DNA of 64,000 nt from Microbulbifer sediminum (GTDB lineage: Bacteria; Pseudomonadota; Gammaproteobacteria; Pseudomonadales; Cellvibrionaceae): the NCBI RefSeq assembly GCF_021729035.1, contig NZ_JAJSAP010000001.1, positions 310,001 through 374,000 on the forward strand, given 5' to 3'. Each line of letters begins with the position of its first letter. Position 1 is the first letter of the stretch. Shown here in pieces: positions 37,418 to 48,600 of this stretch. Below the pieces are notes generated by a model. The model saw nothing but the letters and a program-made list of their open reading frames with translations, did no database searches and was not told where the DNA came from. The translations under genes and the position numbers were made by a program.

Positions 37418-40400
37418 TCAGAGCTTGCCGATCACGTTGATAAAGAACCCCTGGCTGTCGTAATCCAGTTGCGTCAGGTCATCCGAGAAGTCCGTGAAGT
37501 TGTAGCCCGCACCTACCTTCAGGTGCTTGCCAACATGCCGGTAGATTCCCAGCAATGCACCACTGCGACGGTCCTGCGCATCCGGAAGGTCCAGCATCCG
37601 GCCCTCGATCAACAGGTCCCACTCGTTCACGAAGTGCCAGTCCGCACGCAACACATACAGGCTCGCACGACTGTCGAAGAACTCCGGCTCCTGCCGGTCC
37701 TGGCTCAGCTGGCCCAGACGGTAAGCGTACTTGGCTCCCAGGGTCCAGCGCCGGGTCAGGTCGTAACTCGCGTCCAACGAGAAGATGTGGCTCTTCTGGA
37801 CATACTCCGCCGCCGTGTTCTCCACCGTTACCTGACCGGCGGTGGGCACGTTGTAGAAGTAGGTGTACTTCAGCAGCGTGTTCAGCCGGTCATTGGCCAC
37901 CGGACGGTAGGCATAACCCATTACCGCCTCGGTGAACTTGCCGTCGTAGAACTGTCCCTGGGAGCTCTTGCTGTCGGAGTAGTTCAGCTTGCCCACCACG
38001 CGCCAGTCCGGGTTGAGCTGGTAGCTGGCATTGTTCTTCAGCAGCCAGGTCTGGCGCTCGGACTCGGTCACCGTATCCGCATCCACCGGGGTTTCCATGG
38101 TGTCGGTACGGTATTCCACGGCCGAGGACAGGCGCACAGCCTCGGTGCTGTAACCCACGTTGGCACCCACGGCGCGGCGCTCGGTCTGGGCACCGGTGCG
38201 CGGGTCCTCCAGCGTGCCCGCCTCCATGCTGGTGCCGTAATGCCAGCGGTCGCTCGGGGCCAGCTCCATGCCCAGGGCGTGGGTCAGGCCGGTGGAGACA
38301 TCCCCGTGGGTGTAGCGCTCCTCGCCGTAGACGCTCAGGCTGTCGGAGTAGCGGCTGCGGAAGCCACTGGCCATGTTGCCCTTGCGTGCCCGCACGCCGG
38401 TATCGGTGCGCTCGTTGTCGAGGGTGTAGTTCAGGTAGACGTTGGTGCGATCGCTGACCAGGTAATCGGTACCCAGGCGCGCCGCAGTGCCGGTATCCCC
38501 CTCGGACAGTTCACTGTCCAGGGTCAGGCGCTCGCTCACGCGGTAGGCGCCGCCGAAGCCGACGCGGTTGTTTTCATCCCGGTTACCGGTCACTTCCATG
38601 GTGCGCTGCACGAAGCCGAACGCGCTCCAGTCGGCACCGGAGTTGTAGGCCGCTTCCACCGCCACATCGGTGCGGTCACCCTGGGTCTGGGTCGGCGCCA
38701 CCACCGGCGAGTAGTCCTCCCGGGTGTCGGCGCGACCACCGGTGGTCACCCGCCATTTTTCGTTGATGCGATACCCCACGGACAGGTCCACAGCGGAGGT
38801 CTGCAGGCCGTATTCCTGCTCGCGCTGGTCCGCCTTCACACCCACATCGAAGCGCTCGCCGATGGGCAGGTTGGCACTGGCACCGCTCTGGGTGGTGTCC
38901 TGGTTCACCAACTGGCCCGGCGCGGCGAAGCCCGCCTCGCGCTCCTGGTGGTAGAAGGTTCCGGTACCCCGCGCTCCTTCGAACACATCCCCCAGGTGCA
39001 GGCTGCCCTCAACCTTGTTGGCGGCAGCCTGGGGGTCCGGGTTCAGCGCGTCGATATCGCTGAAGCCGTCGCTGCCCGACTGGTTGAAGCTGAAGCCGCC
39101 ATCGAGGGAGGACACGCTGTCGAGGTTGCTGCCCTCGCTGGTGGCGGACTCGATCTTGATCCAGCTGCCGGCGCTGGCCCGCAGGGTCAGGTCAACACCC
39201 TGCAGGGAGGACTCGTTGCCCTCTTCATCCTGCTGGGTGCCGCTCACGCCCAGTTTCACGTGGTCCCCCAGCCAGTAGTGGGCACGACCACCCACCGCCA
39301 GGGTATCGAGTTCCTCGAAGCCCGGGGTGTATTCGTAGCGGGTCACCAGGTACTGGGGATTGCCGTTGTAGGAACCGTCCTGGATCAGCAGGTTGTCATT
39401 GGCAATGGCTGACAGTGGGCGGTTCAGCAGGATACGCCCCTGGATATAGTCCACGTCGTAGTCGATCACCGGGGTCAGGTTCTTGACCCCCAGTACCAGG
39501 CCGGAGTCCTTGTCCCGCACCTCGACCCGCACCCGCTCGGAGCCGGCGAGGATATCCTGGTGGCGCAGGAAGTAGAGCGAGCCACCGGTACCGCGGAACT
39601 CATCGCGACCGGCGACGGTGCCCGGCTCGGCACTGAAGCCGTCGATCTCGAAGCGTTTCTCGCCGAAGCTGGTGACGTCGTCGGTTTCGTAGTGGGCATT
39701 GGCACCGTAGAGCGCGCGGTCGACATGGGCCAGCTCATTGTCGGTGTAGGAGGCCTTGAAGTTACCCCACATGCCGTAGTCATCGTACTTGGACAGCTTG
39801 ATGTAGAACTTGCCGGAGGTCGGTGCATCTTCCACCACCGTGGAGTCGTCACCGAAGGTCGGGTAATAAAGGTCCGAGTCCAGCCGGCGGAACAGCGCGT
39901 CCGGGGACTTCTCCATAAAGTTGGAGAACAGCTCATCCACCGGGCCTTCCTCGGTATCGGCACTGGCGGACAGGTTCCAGCCCTCACCGAAGTCGCCGCT
40001 GGTGTAGAACGCCAGGCGGCCGTCGTAACTCACCGAGTTGTCGTAGTGGGTCTCGTCACCGGTGACCAGCGCCGCCGGGCCGTTGGTATCATCGATACCG
40101 ATGGTCAGGTCGGCAATGCCCACGGTGAACCAGTCGTTGCGGCGGAAGCGCAGGTCGCGCAGGAACAGCTCGCCGTTACCCTGCTCATCCAGTACCGCTA
40201 CTTCCACGGTGTGCAGGCCGCGGGTAAAGATTTCCTCGGCCACGAACTCGCCGCTGTCACTGACCGGCACCGGGCGCCCCGCCACCCACACGGTGTGGTC
40301 TTCGGGGATCTGCGCACCGTTCACCAGCACCGAGTTGCCGTTCAGCGGGATACCCTGCCGGGCCAGGCGGTTTTCACCGTAGCCCACCAGCAGTTCTTCC

Positions 40401-42613
40401 TCCGGGTCGGCTTCCTGCTGTGGCGGATCCAGCCGGTCCACCAGCCACAGGGTCTGGGGCCGGGTCTCGTCATAACGCCCGTCCTCGTCGTAGACACGCA
40501 GCAGGTACTGGAGCTTTTTCAGCGGCGCCTCGAACGCCTCCATGTCGGCACTCCAGGTGCCGCGGCCGTCGACATCCAGCGGCACCACGGCCACCGGCTC
40601 GTCACGCACGGACTGCTCTTCCTCGAACACGCGCACTTCCGCGCGCTCGATAAAGGCGGGATAGTTGGTGTAGCTCTTGAACTCGACGCGGCTGTCGTCC
40701 ACCTCGGTTTCCGGGTCATCGGCGTAGCGCACGGTAGTGGGCCAGGCGCTGACGTTGAGCCGCGGCGTCATTTTCTGGTTGTCGAAGCGGAACTGGATAT
40801 TGGCCTGTTCCAGCGCCAGGTCGGTACAGCGCTGCAGGTCCGCAGAGTTACGATAGGGATCGTACTCGGGGCTGCCGTCGACGGTGATGCGCATCAGGTT
40901 GAGGGCGTACGGGTTGTTGGCCTGCGCCTCGCGGTCGATACGCTCGATGGCCAGGCGATCCTGTTCCGCCAACACCGCCAGCTCGTCGTAGAGCACCTGC
41001 ACTTCCACACGGGCGCCACCCATCTCAATAAAGCCGGTGGACACCACATCGTCGGACTGCACGTAGCCGCGCCCCTCGAACGCCACCTGTTCACCGGTGA
41101 GGCCGAGGCGCTGCTGCACCTGCTCCATCACCCGCCGCGCGCGGGCACGGGACAGGCCCACGTCATCGCCATAGACCATCGCCTCACGGCGCTCCATGCG
41201 CTCGTTATCGGTGTAACCAACGAAGCTGACACGCACATTGGCCTTGTCGGCCACCTCGCCCATCACACTGCGGATCGCCGCCAGCTGGCCGTCGGAGATC
41301 ACCGGGTCGCCCTGCTCGAAGCGGATCGTGGGCAGTGTGGTATTGGGGGACTCGTGGGCAATGGTGATGGTCTCGGCGCCGGCATTCTCCGGGCAGGCCT
41401 GGATGCCGTCACCGGTGGTTTCCATCAGGTCGTCGTACCAGAACTCCACTTCCACCCGGCGGTTCAGGGCACGGCCCTTGGCGGTATCGTTGGCGGCAAC
41501 TGGCTGACTGGCGCCCTTGCCGGTGAAGGTCACCGCGTAACCGGGCAGGCCCAGCGCATCGCGCACCGCCAGCGCCACCCGTCGCGCTTCCGCCTGCGAC
41601 AGGGCCATCTGGTTTTCATAAAGTGCCGCCGGGCCTTCCGGCAGGGCCTGGCCGTCGGTGTGACCGACAAAGTGCACAACCAGGTTCTTGCGGTCGGCCA
41701 TCTGCGCGCGCACTTCGCGGATACGGCGCACAAACGCCTCGGGCAGGTCCACCTGGCCCGGCTCCCAGCGCAGCGGCGAGACCAGGTTCTTGATGCGCGC
41801 ACGCTGGTCGCTGCCGTCGGCGTAACGCAGCCGGCACACGGTCTCCTGACGGCACACCTTGATGCGGTTCAGGTCCAGCGCCTGGGCGCGGGCCATTTCC
41901 GCCTGCGCCGCTTCGTCCAGCTCGTCGTAGGACAGACGCACTTCCACCCGGCGGTTCTGCGCCCGCCCCACACTGGTGATGTTTTCCACTGCCGGCTCGG
42001 CATCGCCAAGGCCTTCATAACTGACCGCGTCCTCCGGCAGGTCCAGTGACAGCTGCATAAACTCCGCCACCAACCTCGCCCGCGCGCGGGACAGCTCCTC
42101 CTTGTCCAGGTACTCCGCCAGTTCCTGCTGGCTCAGCGAGCCGGCATCGGTATGACCGACAAAGTGCAGGCGCAGGTTGTGGACCTCGCCGAGGGTATCG
42201 AGCTTCTCACGGAGAGCGGCAACCGCTTCCTCGCCGACTTCGTCATCGACGTTTTCATACACCAGCGGGCCGATCACATTTTCCTCGACCACCGGCTCCA
42301 TCGCCTCCACGAACATCGAGGCATCCTGCACCCACTGGCGCCGGGGCTGCCCCAGCGTCATGGTCTCGGTATTGTTGCCCACCGGCTGCTCGGTGTACTC
42401 CGCGGTGCTTTCCACATCCGTGGTCAGGCCCGGAACCTGTTTCCACACTTCCCACCAGGCCGGTTCGGTCACCGGTGCAGGCTCCACGGCCGGTTGCACT
42501 TCCCCGGCGCTGTCCTGCGCCTGCAGCGGGATCGTCGCCAGCGCGGCAAAGGCCAGTGCCAGCGGGCGCAACGGAAGGCCGGCCCCTGCGCTTTTCTTAT
42601 TCATAGAGGACAT
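37418..42613 (-). CDS. OmpA-triplet / Ig / beta-barrel outer-membrane protein, copy A
   Basis: A 1,731-residue protein with a Sec signal peptide ending LQAQ. Three OmpA-like modules lie at about 118-232, 282-395 and 430-545. They have HFVGHTDAG...LSRARA...AQNRRVEVRL, HFVGHTDGQ...RALNRRVEVEF and SFVGYTDNE...LSRARARRV, and could bind peptidoglycan. An Ig-like middle follows (~620-830, with LLVGYGENRLARQGIPLNG). From ~850 to the end, alternating amphipathic strands with aromatic ends form a large barrel (last strand QGFFINVIGKL). The ATG at 42613 overlaps the giant gene's stop (TAATG) with GGAGG nine bases upstream; ATGs at 42622 and 42604 are possible. Likely outer-membrane partner of the giant protein. 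Confidence 0.85.
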   Translation of the reverse strand: MSSMNKKSAGAGLPLRPLALAFAALATIPLQAQDSAGEVQPAVEPAPVTEPAWWEVWKQVPGLTTDVESTAEYTEQPVGNNTETMTLGQPRRQWVQDASMFVEAMEPVVEENVIGPLVYENVDDEVGEEAVAALREKLDTLGEVHNLRLHFVGHTDAGSLSQQELAEYLDKEELSRARARLVAEFMQLSLDLPEDAVSYEGLGDAEPAVENITSVGRAQNRRVEVRLSYDELDEAAQAEMARAQALDLNRIKVCRQETVCRLRYADGSDQRARIKNLVSPLRWEPGQVDLPEAFVRRIREVRAQMADRKNLVVHFVGHTDGQALPEGPAALYENQMALSQAEARRVALAVRDALGLPGYAVTFTGKGASQPVAANDTAKGRALNRRVEVEFWYDDLMETTGDGIQACPENAGAETITIAHESPNTTLPTIRFEQGDPVISDGQLAAIRSVMGEVADKANVRVSFVGYTDNERMERREAMVYGDDVGLSRARARRVMEQVQQRLGLTGEQVAFEGRGYVQSDDVVSTGFIEMGGARVEVQVLYDELAVLAEQDRLAIERIDREAQANNPYALNLMRITVDGSPEYDPYRNSADLQRCTDLALEQANIQFRFDNQKMTPRLNVSAWPTTVRYADDPETEVDDSRVEFKSYTNYPAFIERAEVRVFEEEQSVRDEPVAVVPLDVDGRGTWSADMEAFEAPLKKLQYLLRVYDEDGRYDETRPQTLWLVDRLDPPQQEADPEEELLVGYGENRLARQGIPLNGNSVLVNGAQIPEDHTVWVAGRPVPVSDSGEFVAEEIFTRGLHTVEVAVLDEQGNGELFLRDLRFRRNDWFTVGIADLTIGIDDTNGPAALVTGDETHYDNSVSYDGRLAFYTSGDFGEGWNLSASADTEEGPVDELFSNFMEKSPDALFRRLDSDLYYPTFGDDSTVVEDAPTSGKFYIKLSKYDDYGMWGNFKASYTDNELAHVDRALYGANAHYETDDVTSFGEKRFEIDGFSAEPGTVAGRDEFRGTGGSLYFLRHQDILAGSERVRVEVRDKDSGLVLGVKNLTPVIDYDVDYIQGRILLNRPLSAIANDNLLIQDGSYNGNPQYLVTRYEYTPGFEELDTLAVGGRAHYWLGDHVKLGVSGTQQDEEGNESSLQGVDLTLRASAGSWIKIESATSEGSNLDSVSSLDGGFSFNQSGSDGFSDIDALNPDPQAAANKVEGSLHLGDVFEGARGTGTFYHQEREAGFAAPGQLVNQDTTQSGASANLPIGERFDVGVKADQREQEYGLQTSAVDLSVGYRINEKWRVTTGGRADTREDYSPVVAPTQTQGDRTDVAVEAAYNSGADWSAFGFVQRTMEVTGNRDENNRVGFGGAYRVSERLTLDSELSEGDTGTAARLGTDYLVSDRTNVYLNYTLDNERTDTGVRARKGNMASGFRSRYSDSLSVYGEERYTHGDVSTGLTHALGMELAPSDRWHYGTSMEAGTLEDPRTGAQTERRAVGANVGYSTEAVRLSSAVEYRTDTMETPVDADTVTESERQTWLLKNNASYQLNPDWRVVGKLNYSDSKSSQGQFYDGKFTEAVMGYAYRPVANDRLNTLLKYTYFYNVPTAGQVTVENTAAEYVQKSHIFSLDASYDLTRRWTLGAKYAYRLGQLSQDRQEPEFFDSRASLYVLRADWHFVNEWDLLIEGRMLDLPDAQDRRSGALLGIYRHVGKHLKVGAGYNFTDFSDDLTQLDYDSQGFFINVIGKL

Positions 42614-45600
42614 TACTCCCATCCTCCTGTTCCCTCGCCTTTGCCCGGGGGCGCACCGCGCCGCCAGAATACCTCGGTTTCAATGGTCAGTTCGTAGTCG
42701 CCGTACTCGGCCGCCCACGCCTCGGCCACCTGCGCCTTGATCGCCTGCAGGCGACGCTCTACCAGCGCGGGATCCTCGTTCTCGGCCAGGTAGGACAGGC
42801 GTAGCACCGATGGCGCCTCTGCCAGTTTTTCCAGCAGCAGTTCCGTGCGCGAGTGCCACTGCGGGCGCAGCTCGGTGGTCTGCGGCTCGAACACCGCCTC
42901 GGCCAGGTCCAGGCGCACTACCCGGTGCAGGCTGGTGCCGAAGTTGAACTTGATCATCTTGCCCCGCGTGGCGCGCTGCACCCGCGGGTTCTCTGTCGTG
43001 AGACGATAACCGCTCGGCAGGCTCCGATCGTCGAGCTTCAGCACAAAGTTGGAACCGCGATCCTGGTTCGGCACCACCGCACAGGTGATATGGAAGCGGC
43101 CGTGGGCATCGGTGGTGGCATTGAGGCCGGTGGCCGTCACCACCCGTGCACCGGGTACACCGCCCTCACCGGCATCCTGGTAGCCGTTCATGTTCTTGTC
43201 GTCGTATACCTTGCCGATCACATCGGTACAGTCGAAGGTCGGGTCGGGGATCACCCGCACCGTGGCCGAGGCCTCGCCGGACAACTGCTGGCCGGACAGG
43301 CCATTGAACAGCCGCGCCCGGTTGACGTACTCGCCCTCGCCCACACCGGAACCAACCACCAGTAACAGCTTGGCCGTACGGGTCTGCTCCGGATCCACAC
43401 GCAGGCCAGACCAGCTGAGCTGCAGCCCGTTAACCTCCGGCTCAATCGCCTCGCCATCGACGCGGGCCGACCCGGCGATGTACTTGAAGCCCGCCGGGAA
43501 GAAGTCCACCAGCTGCAGGTCCGTCAGCGGCACCCCGGTGGTGTTGCTGAAGGTGATGGTGTACGGCACCAGCTGGCTGCGGGTGACGTTCAGCATCGCC
43601 GCCGTCTTGGTGATCGACACGGCACCTTCCAGCTGCGGGTCGATCGCGATGTGGTTGTTGAACAGCTGGCTCTCACCCGGGATGCGGTTGTCGTCCAGCG
43701 TCAGGCGCAGGTAGTAGTCCGTCTCCGGGCTGCGTGCATCGATATCCAGCGCTGGCAGTGCCGCCGAGGCCTGCGCCTCACAGTAATCCGCCGTACCCGG
43801 AATGGTGTCCGCACCACTACCCAGGCAGGCCGCCACATCGAAGCCCGCGGTGTCCACATTGGTCTGCGGCGGGATGATCGCCGACTCGCCGGCAACATAG
43901 CCATCCCCCGGCATCTCCACCTGGATCAGGTAGTCGGCATTCGCCGGGCAACCGGCACTGCTGAAGTTCAGGTCAAACTTGTAGTAACCACCGGACAGGG
44001 TCACCTGGCCCTGCTGTTTCGGGTCGTCGAAGCAGCTGTCCGGAAGTTCCGCCCCTGAAGAGGCGCGCAGCATGGTAACCACGGCACCGGACACTGGCAC
44101 ACGCAGCACGGAATCGTAGATCACCCCGTTAGGTGTCAGCGGCAGGTTGAGGTCCTGGGGGCTGGAACCGGATGCCACAAAAATCTCGCTGATCTGCTGG
44201 GGACCGTCGGTGAAGTCCGAGTCCGCATTGCCCAGCGAAGCGGTATTGGAACCTGCATTGGGAGCTATGTAACGGAGTTCATAGCCGCTACCGTCGATAT
44301 CGTTGGGTACCAGGCCACTGAGCTGGAAATAGCCATCCTCATCACTCTGCACAGTCTCCAGCAGGGCATTGTTCCGGTAGAGCTCTACCGTCCAGTTAGG
44401 CAACAGCTCTTCGTCGGTATCGGGCTCCCCGTCAAAGTCCACATCCCGCCAGAGGTAACCTGCAAGGTTCGCCGTTCCAGGCGTACCACCGACATCGATC
44501 GCGGCACTGGCTTCCTCGCGACTGGCGGGATCATTCCACTCCACGAAAGCGGTGTTGAGGACCGTGCTGCCGATCTCCAGCTCCGCACCCAGCTGGGCGC
44601 GGAAACGCAGGATCGCAGAGTCGCCCGCCGCCAGATCACCGTAGGCGGTGCCGAAATCGGCGGTGATTACAGAACCATTCACACTGATACCCGCAGCCTG
44701 TCCATCCAGTGCTGCGGAACCTTCAACATAGGTGAGTACGCCGTCGCCCGCTGCCAACAGGTCATCGGTGATGACGACATTGCTGGCCGGTACCGTACTG
44801 ATATTGGTCACACGCACCAGGTACTCGAGCGTGGCGCCGGCCTCGGCGGCACCGCCACCGACCACGGCGACTTCCTTGGTGATGGACAGCTGCTGCGCAT
44901 CTCCAACCACTATCTCGGTGGGCTGGGCACCGTTGGAGGGACTCCCATCGGCGTCGGTCAGTGTAAGCGGCAGGTCATCGGCGGTGACCTCGCCCTGGTT
45001 ACTGATGACCGTCCCTGCCGGGGTACCGCCATTAACGGTCACATCGAAGGTCACGGTAACCGTCTCATCCACGGCGAGAACTGCCCCATCGGAGGGCAGC
45101 GCCACCCCGCCGGCCAGCGGCAGCGTTGTCGCCAGCGGATCCACCTGAACGGCATTGACTTCAAGGGAACCCGTCACGTAAGTGGTATTGGCCGGCAGTT
45201 CATCCGTCAACACGACACCGGTCGCATCCACGCCGCCGATATTGGTGACGGTGATGGTATAGGTCAGGGTGTCGAGCGGATCGAGGATTCCCGCCGTAGT
45301 GAGATCCTCCGAAATGGCTACAGTCTTCTGGGTGCGCAGCGACGCAACCTGGCCAACTGCGTCGACAGTGGGGTCATCCACGGTAGTGGTGGACGGGTCG
45401 TCGGACGGGGTTTCCGACGACGAGCCGCTCCCCGCACCTCCGCCGTTGAGGAAACCCTGGTTGGAAATCAGGGTACCCTCGTTGACGTCATTGATGATCA
45501 CATCGAAGGTGACCACTGCCGCACCATTACCGGAGCCGGTGGGGTCTGCCAGCAACACGCCGTCCGCCTCGCCGGGGGAACTGACGGGCATTCCGGCGGC

Positions 45601-48600
45601 CAGTGCCGTGGTGCCGCCCGCATCTGCCACCACGGCCCCGTTCAGGGTGGTGGAGCCGGCGACATAGGTTGTGTTGGCCGGCACCTGGTCGCGCAGCACC
45701 ATATCGATGGCGTCCTCGCCACCGATATTGGTCACGGTGAGCGTGTAGCGCAGGGTTTCGCCCGGCAGCAGTACCTCCGGGTCTGCGGTGAGATCCTGCG
45801 AGGTTTTTTCCACCTCGAACAATGGCTCAGAACTGATCAGGGTTTCGGTCGGATCCTCGGTGCCACCAATCGCGGGGTCATCGCTCACACCGAAGACCTC
45901 GCCAGAAAGGCTCAACTCTGCCTGGTTCAGCACCACGGTGCCGCTGGTGATTACCGGCGCGAGGGTGGCCTCAAAAACCACGGTCACCGTGTCATTGGCC
46001 TGGCCGGCAGCATCGATCTGCAGGTTGTTGACTTCCAGCAGCCCGGTACCCTTGGCCCCGCCATCAGCGGTGACAGTTATCGCACCGCTTGATGTCTGTG
46101 CATTGCTAATGGAATTCGGCTCAAACATCGCCGTCGCATTGAGGCGATCCAGTTCATCCACAAGGGTGAAATCGCTCAGCGGCACATCACTGATGTTCTG
46201 GATCTCGAGCGTATATCGCAGTGTGTCGCCGGGACTGGCGGTAGCACCAGACTGGCCGGTAGTCACATTGAACACCGTCTTGCGGGTCTCCAGCACCGCC
46301 CCTTCGACGACAATTTCGTGGCTGTCTTCGTGGTCCACCACACCCGGCGTACCGTCGGTAAGCTGGCGCTGGTAGGCGAAGCGCTCGGAAGAGGATGCGC
46401 CGGCACTGAACCACTGGGTGGCGCCGGCAATATTCACCAGGGTACTGTTGTGAATGTTGTCTTCATCCAGGGCCACCTGGTAAGCCAGGGTCAGTCGATC
46501 TCCAGGCGCCAGGGCGTCATCGGTTTGCAGCGTCGCGGAGAACTCACAGGTCGGGGTACCGGCCGCAAAGTTCACGGCAAAATCACCCGCCGCCAGGGCA
46601 ATGGTAGACCCATCCGCTTTCTGGATTGCCGCCGTCTGGATGACGGGCTGGGTATCGCACATGCCACCCGGAGTCGGGTTGGGCAGCCAGTCGGTCAGGG
46701 TCACGTTCCATGCGCTGGACGCACCGGTGTTCTCCACGGTCAGGGTGAAGTTTTCCGGTGTGCTGACACTGATCGATGGGGGACCGGTCTTTTCCACCAC
46801 CAGTTCCGGGTGAACGATGGTCACCGGGTTCGCATCCGCGCCGGTGCTGGCATCGTCACCCAGGCGCGCGGAGCCATTGTCGTAGTCGTACCACGCGTGG
46901 TTTACAAACGGTTCGGTGCGGGCCTGGTTGGTTGCGCTATTCAGTACTTCGACGGTAACCAGGACCTCGACCTGCTCTCCGGCAGCAATATCAATACCAC
47001 CACTGTTATCAACGAGCACCAGGCTGTCAGCGGTGCCGGTATTGGTGAGGGCGACACCCCCCAGGGTAGCGGAAACGAAGCCCAGGTCGACACCGGTTGC
47101 CGACAGGTCATCATGAACGCGTACATCCTGCAGCGCCACATCGACCGGGACCTCAGGTACGGTAATCGTGTAAGTCAGCTGTTCACCGATGGCGACGGTA
47201 TCCTGGGCCGTGGACTTGCCCAGCACGCCCGGCACCGGTGTGGTCAGATCGAATGTCGCCACCTCGGAGGGGCCGTACTCCTCGCGCCAGCCCACGCTGC
47301 TGTTGGCCGGCGGCAGGGCATTATCGAAGGAATAATAACGCTGTACCTGTGCGGTGTTGGTGAGTGTGATACCCGCACCCAGGTCGCTGTCACCCGTCAC
47401 CTCGTAGACTACGCGCAGGGTCTCGCCCGGGTTGATCGCAGCGTTGGTCGCCGGGTCGAAGTCCCAGGTCACCGCGCCTGTGGCCGGGTCAAACGTCGGC
47501 GTCACCGCAACGTTCGTACCGCTACCGACCAGCGTCGCACTGACGGCCGTGACGCCGCCCTGGCGCAGGCCCACCGGCAGCGTGTCAACCAACACCGTGT
47601 CGTAAGCCGGTGCGGCGCCGTTGTTGGTGATATCGACGGTATAGGTGGCGGTCTCGCCAGCCTGGATGACGGTGTCGCCGTCAACGGAGGTCACCCCGGC
47701 TTTGCTCACTGCCAGCAACGGCTGCAGCGCGCTCACTGTCTCACTGGCGGTCAGCGGGGCTGCCGGGACACCGCCCACCGGATAGTTCAGGGTCACGGTA
47801 TTTGTCAGTGACTGGGTGGTGGGCTCCTGGCTCAGCACATCGCCGTTCTGTACCCGCGCGCGGTAGACGATCGTCAGGTAGTCGTTGGCGGGGTCCCCGT
47901 CCACTGGGTTGGTCACCTCGTCCAGCGTCCAGGTCACCGTGCGCAGGTCCGCGCTTACATCGGGTGCGGGCAAGGTCGCGGGCGACGTGCCGAAGTAGTC
48001 GGCGCTGACCATCTCCACAAAAGCCATGCCCTCAGGGAGGCTGTCACTGAGTACCAGGTCGTTGTGGGTGCCTTCCACCAGGGCCAGCGTCAGGGCATAT
48101 TCGACGGTGTCACCCACACGGAGATTGCCATCGCCGTTCCAGCTGTCGCCGGTGGCTGCCTTGGTCAGGTCGATGCTGTAGTCGACCCCCAGACCGCTCT
48201 GTGCCCCGGTGCAATAGATGTTGGGTGCAGTGATATTCGGGCAGCCGTCCCCTGTGCGCTCGCGATTGCCCGCGAAGGTACCATCCAGCGAGGTCCAGTC
48301 TGCCAACGCACTGTTGACGATATCCTGCGCGGTGATGGTATCCACGGTCACCCGGTAGGTCAGCTCCAGCACACTGCCCGCCGGAATCGCCAGTGAGGTA
48401 TCACCGTTCTCCCGGCCCCAGGTAAGTGTGTCCCCGCTAACCTGCGGTGCACTGTTGAAGCCGGCCACCGCGCCGCCATCGAGGGTTACACTGACAGAGC
48501 CATCGATAAAGCTCAGCTCCGCCGGCAGCGTGTCGGCGATATTGGTATCGAAGGCCGTTGAAGTCCCGCTATTGGTGAGGGTCAGGGTGTATTCGAGCTC

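Larger units (their letters stand above)
37372..44271. repeat. 6,900-bp direct repeat, copy A
   Basis: This segment matches 53447-60346 at an offset of 16,075. It contains the whole barrel gene and the last ~1.66 kb of the giant gene. The left edge is base 37372: the preceding base is G here and C in copy B. The right edge is 44271: the next base is A here and G in copy B, and identity then falls at once to about 70%. The encoded proteins, and also the meaningless frames on both strands, translate identically, so the DNA must be identical or nearly so. Confidence 0.93.

Noticed and set aside
39560..42049. An 829-residue plus-strand open frame (and its copy at 55635-58124), plus a 706-residue one at 37292-39412
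   Set aside because: They are antisense to the barrel genes. The products are His/Gly/Val-rich with no domain, an effect of GC-rich codon use on the opposite strand.
46318..47811. A 497-residue plus-strand frame inside giant gene A
   Set aside because: Antisense to the DUF11 modules; no recognisable domain and no initiation signals.
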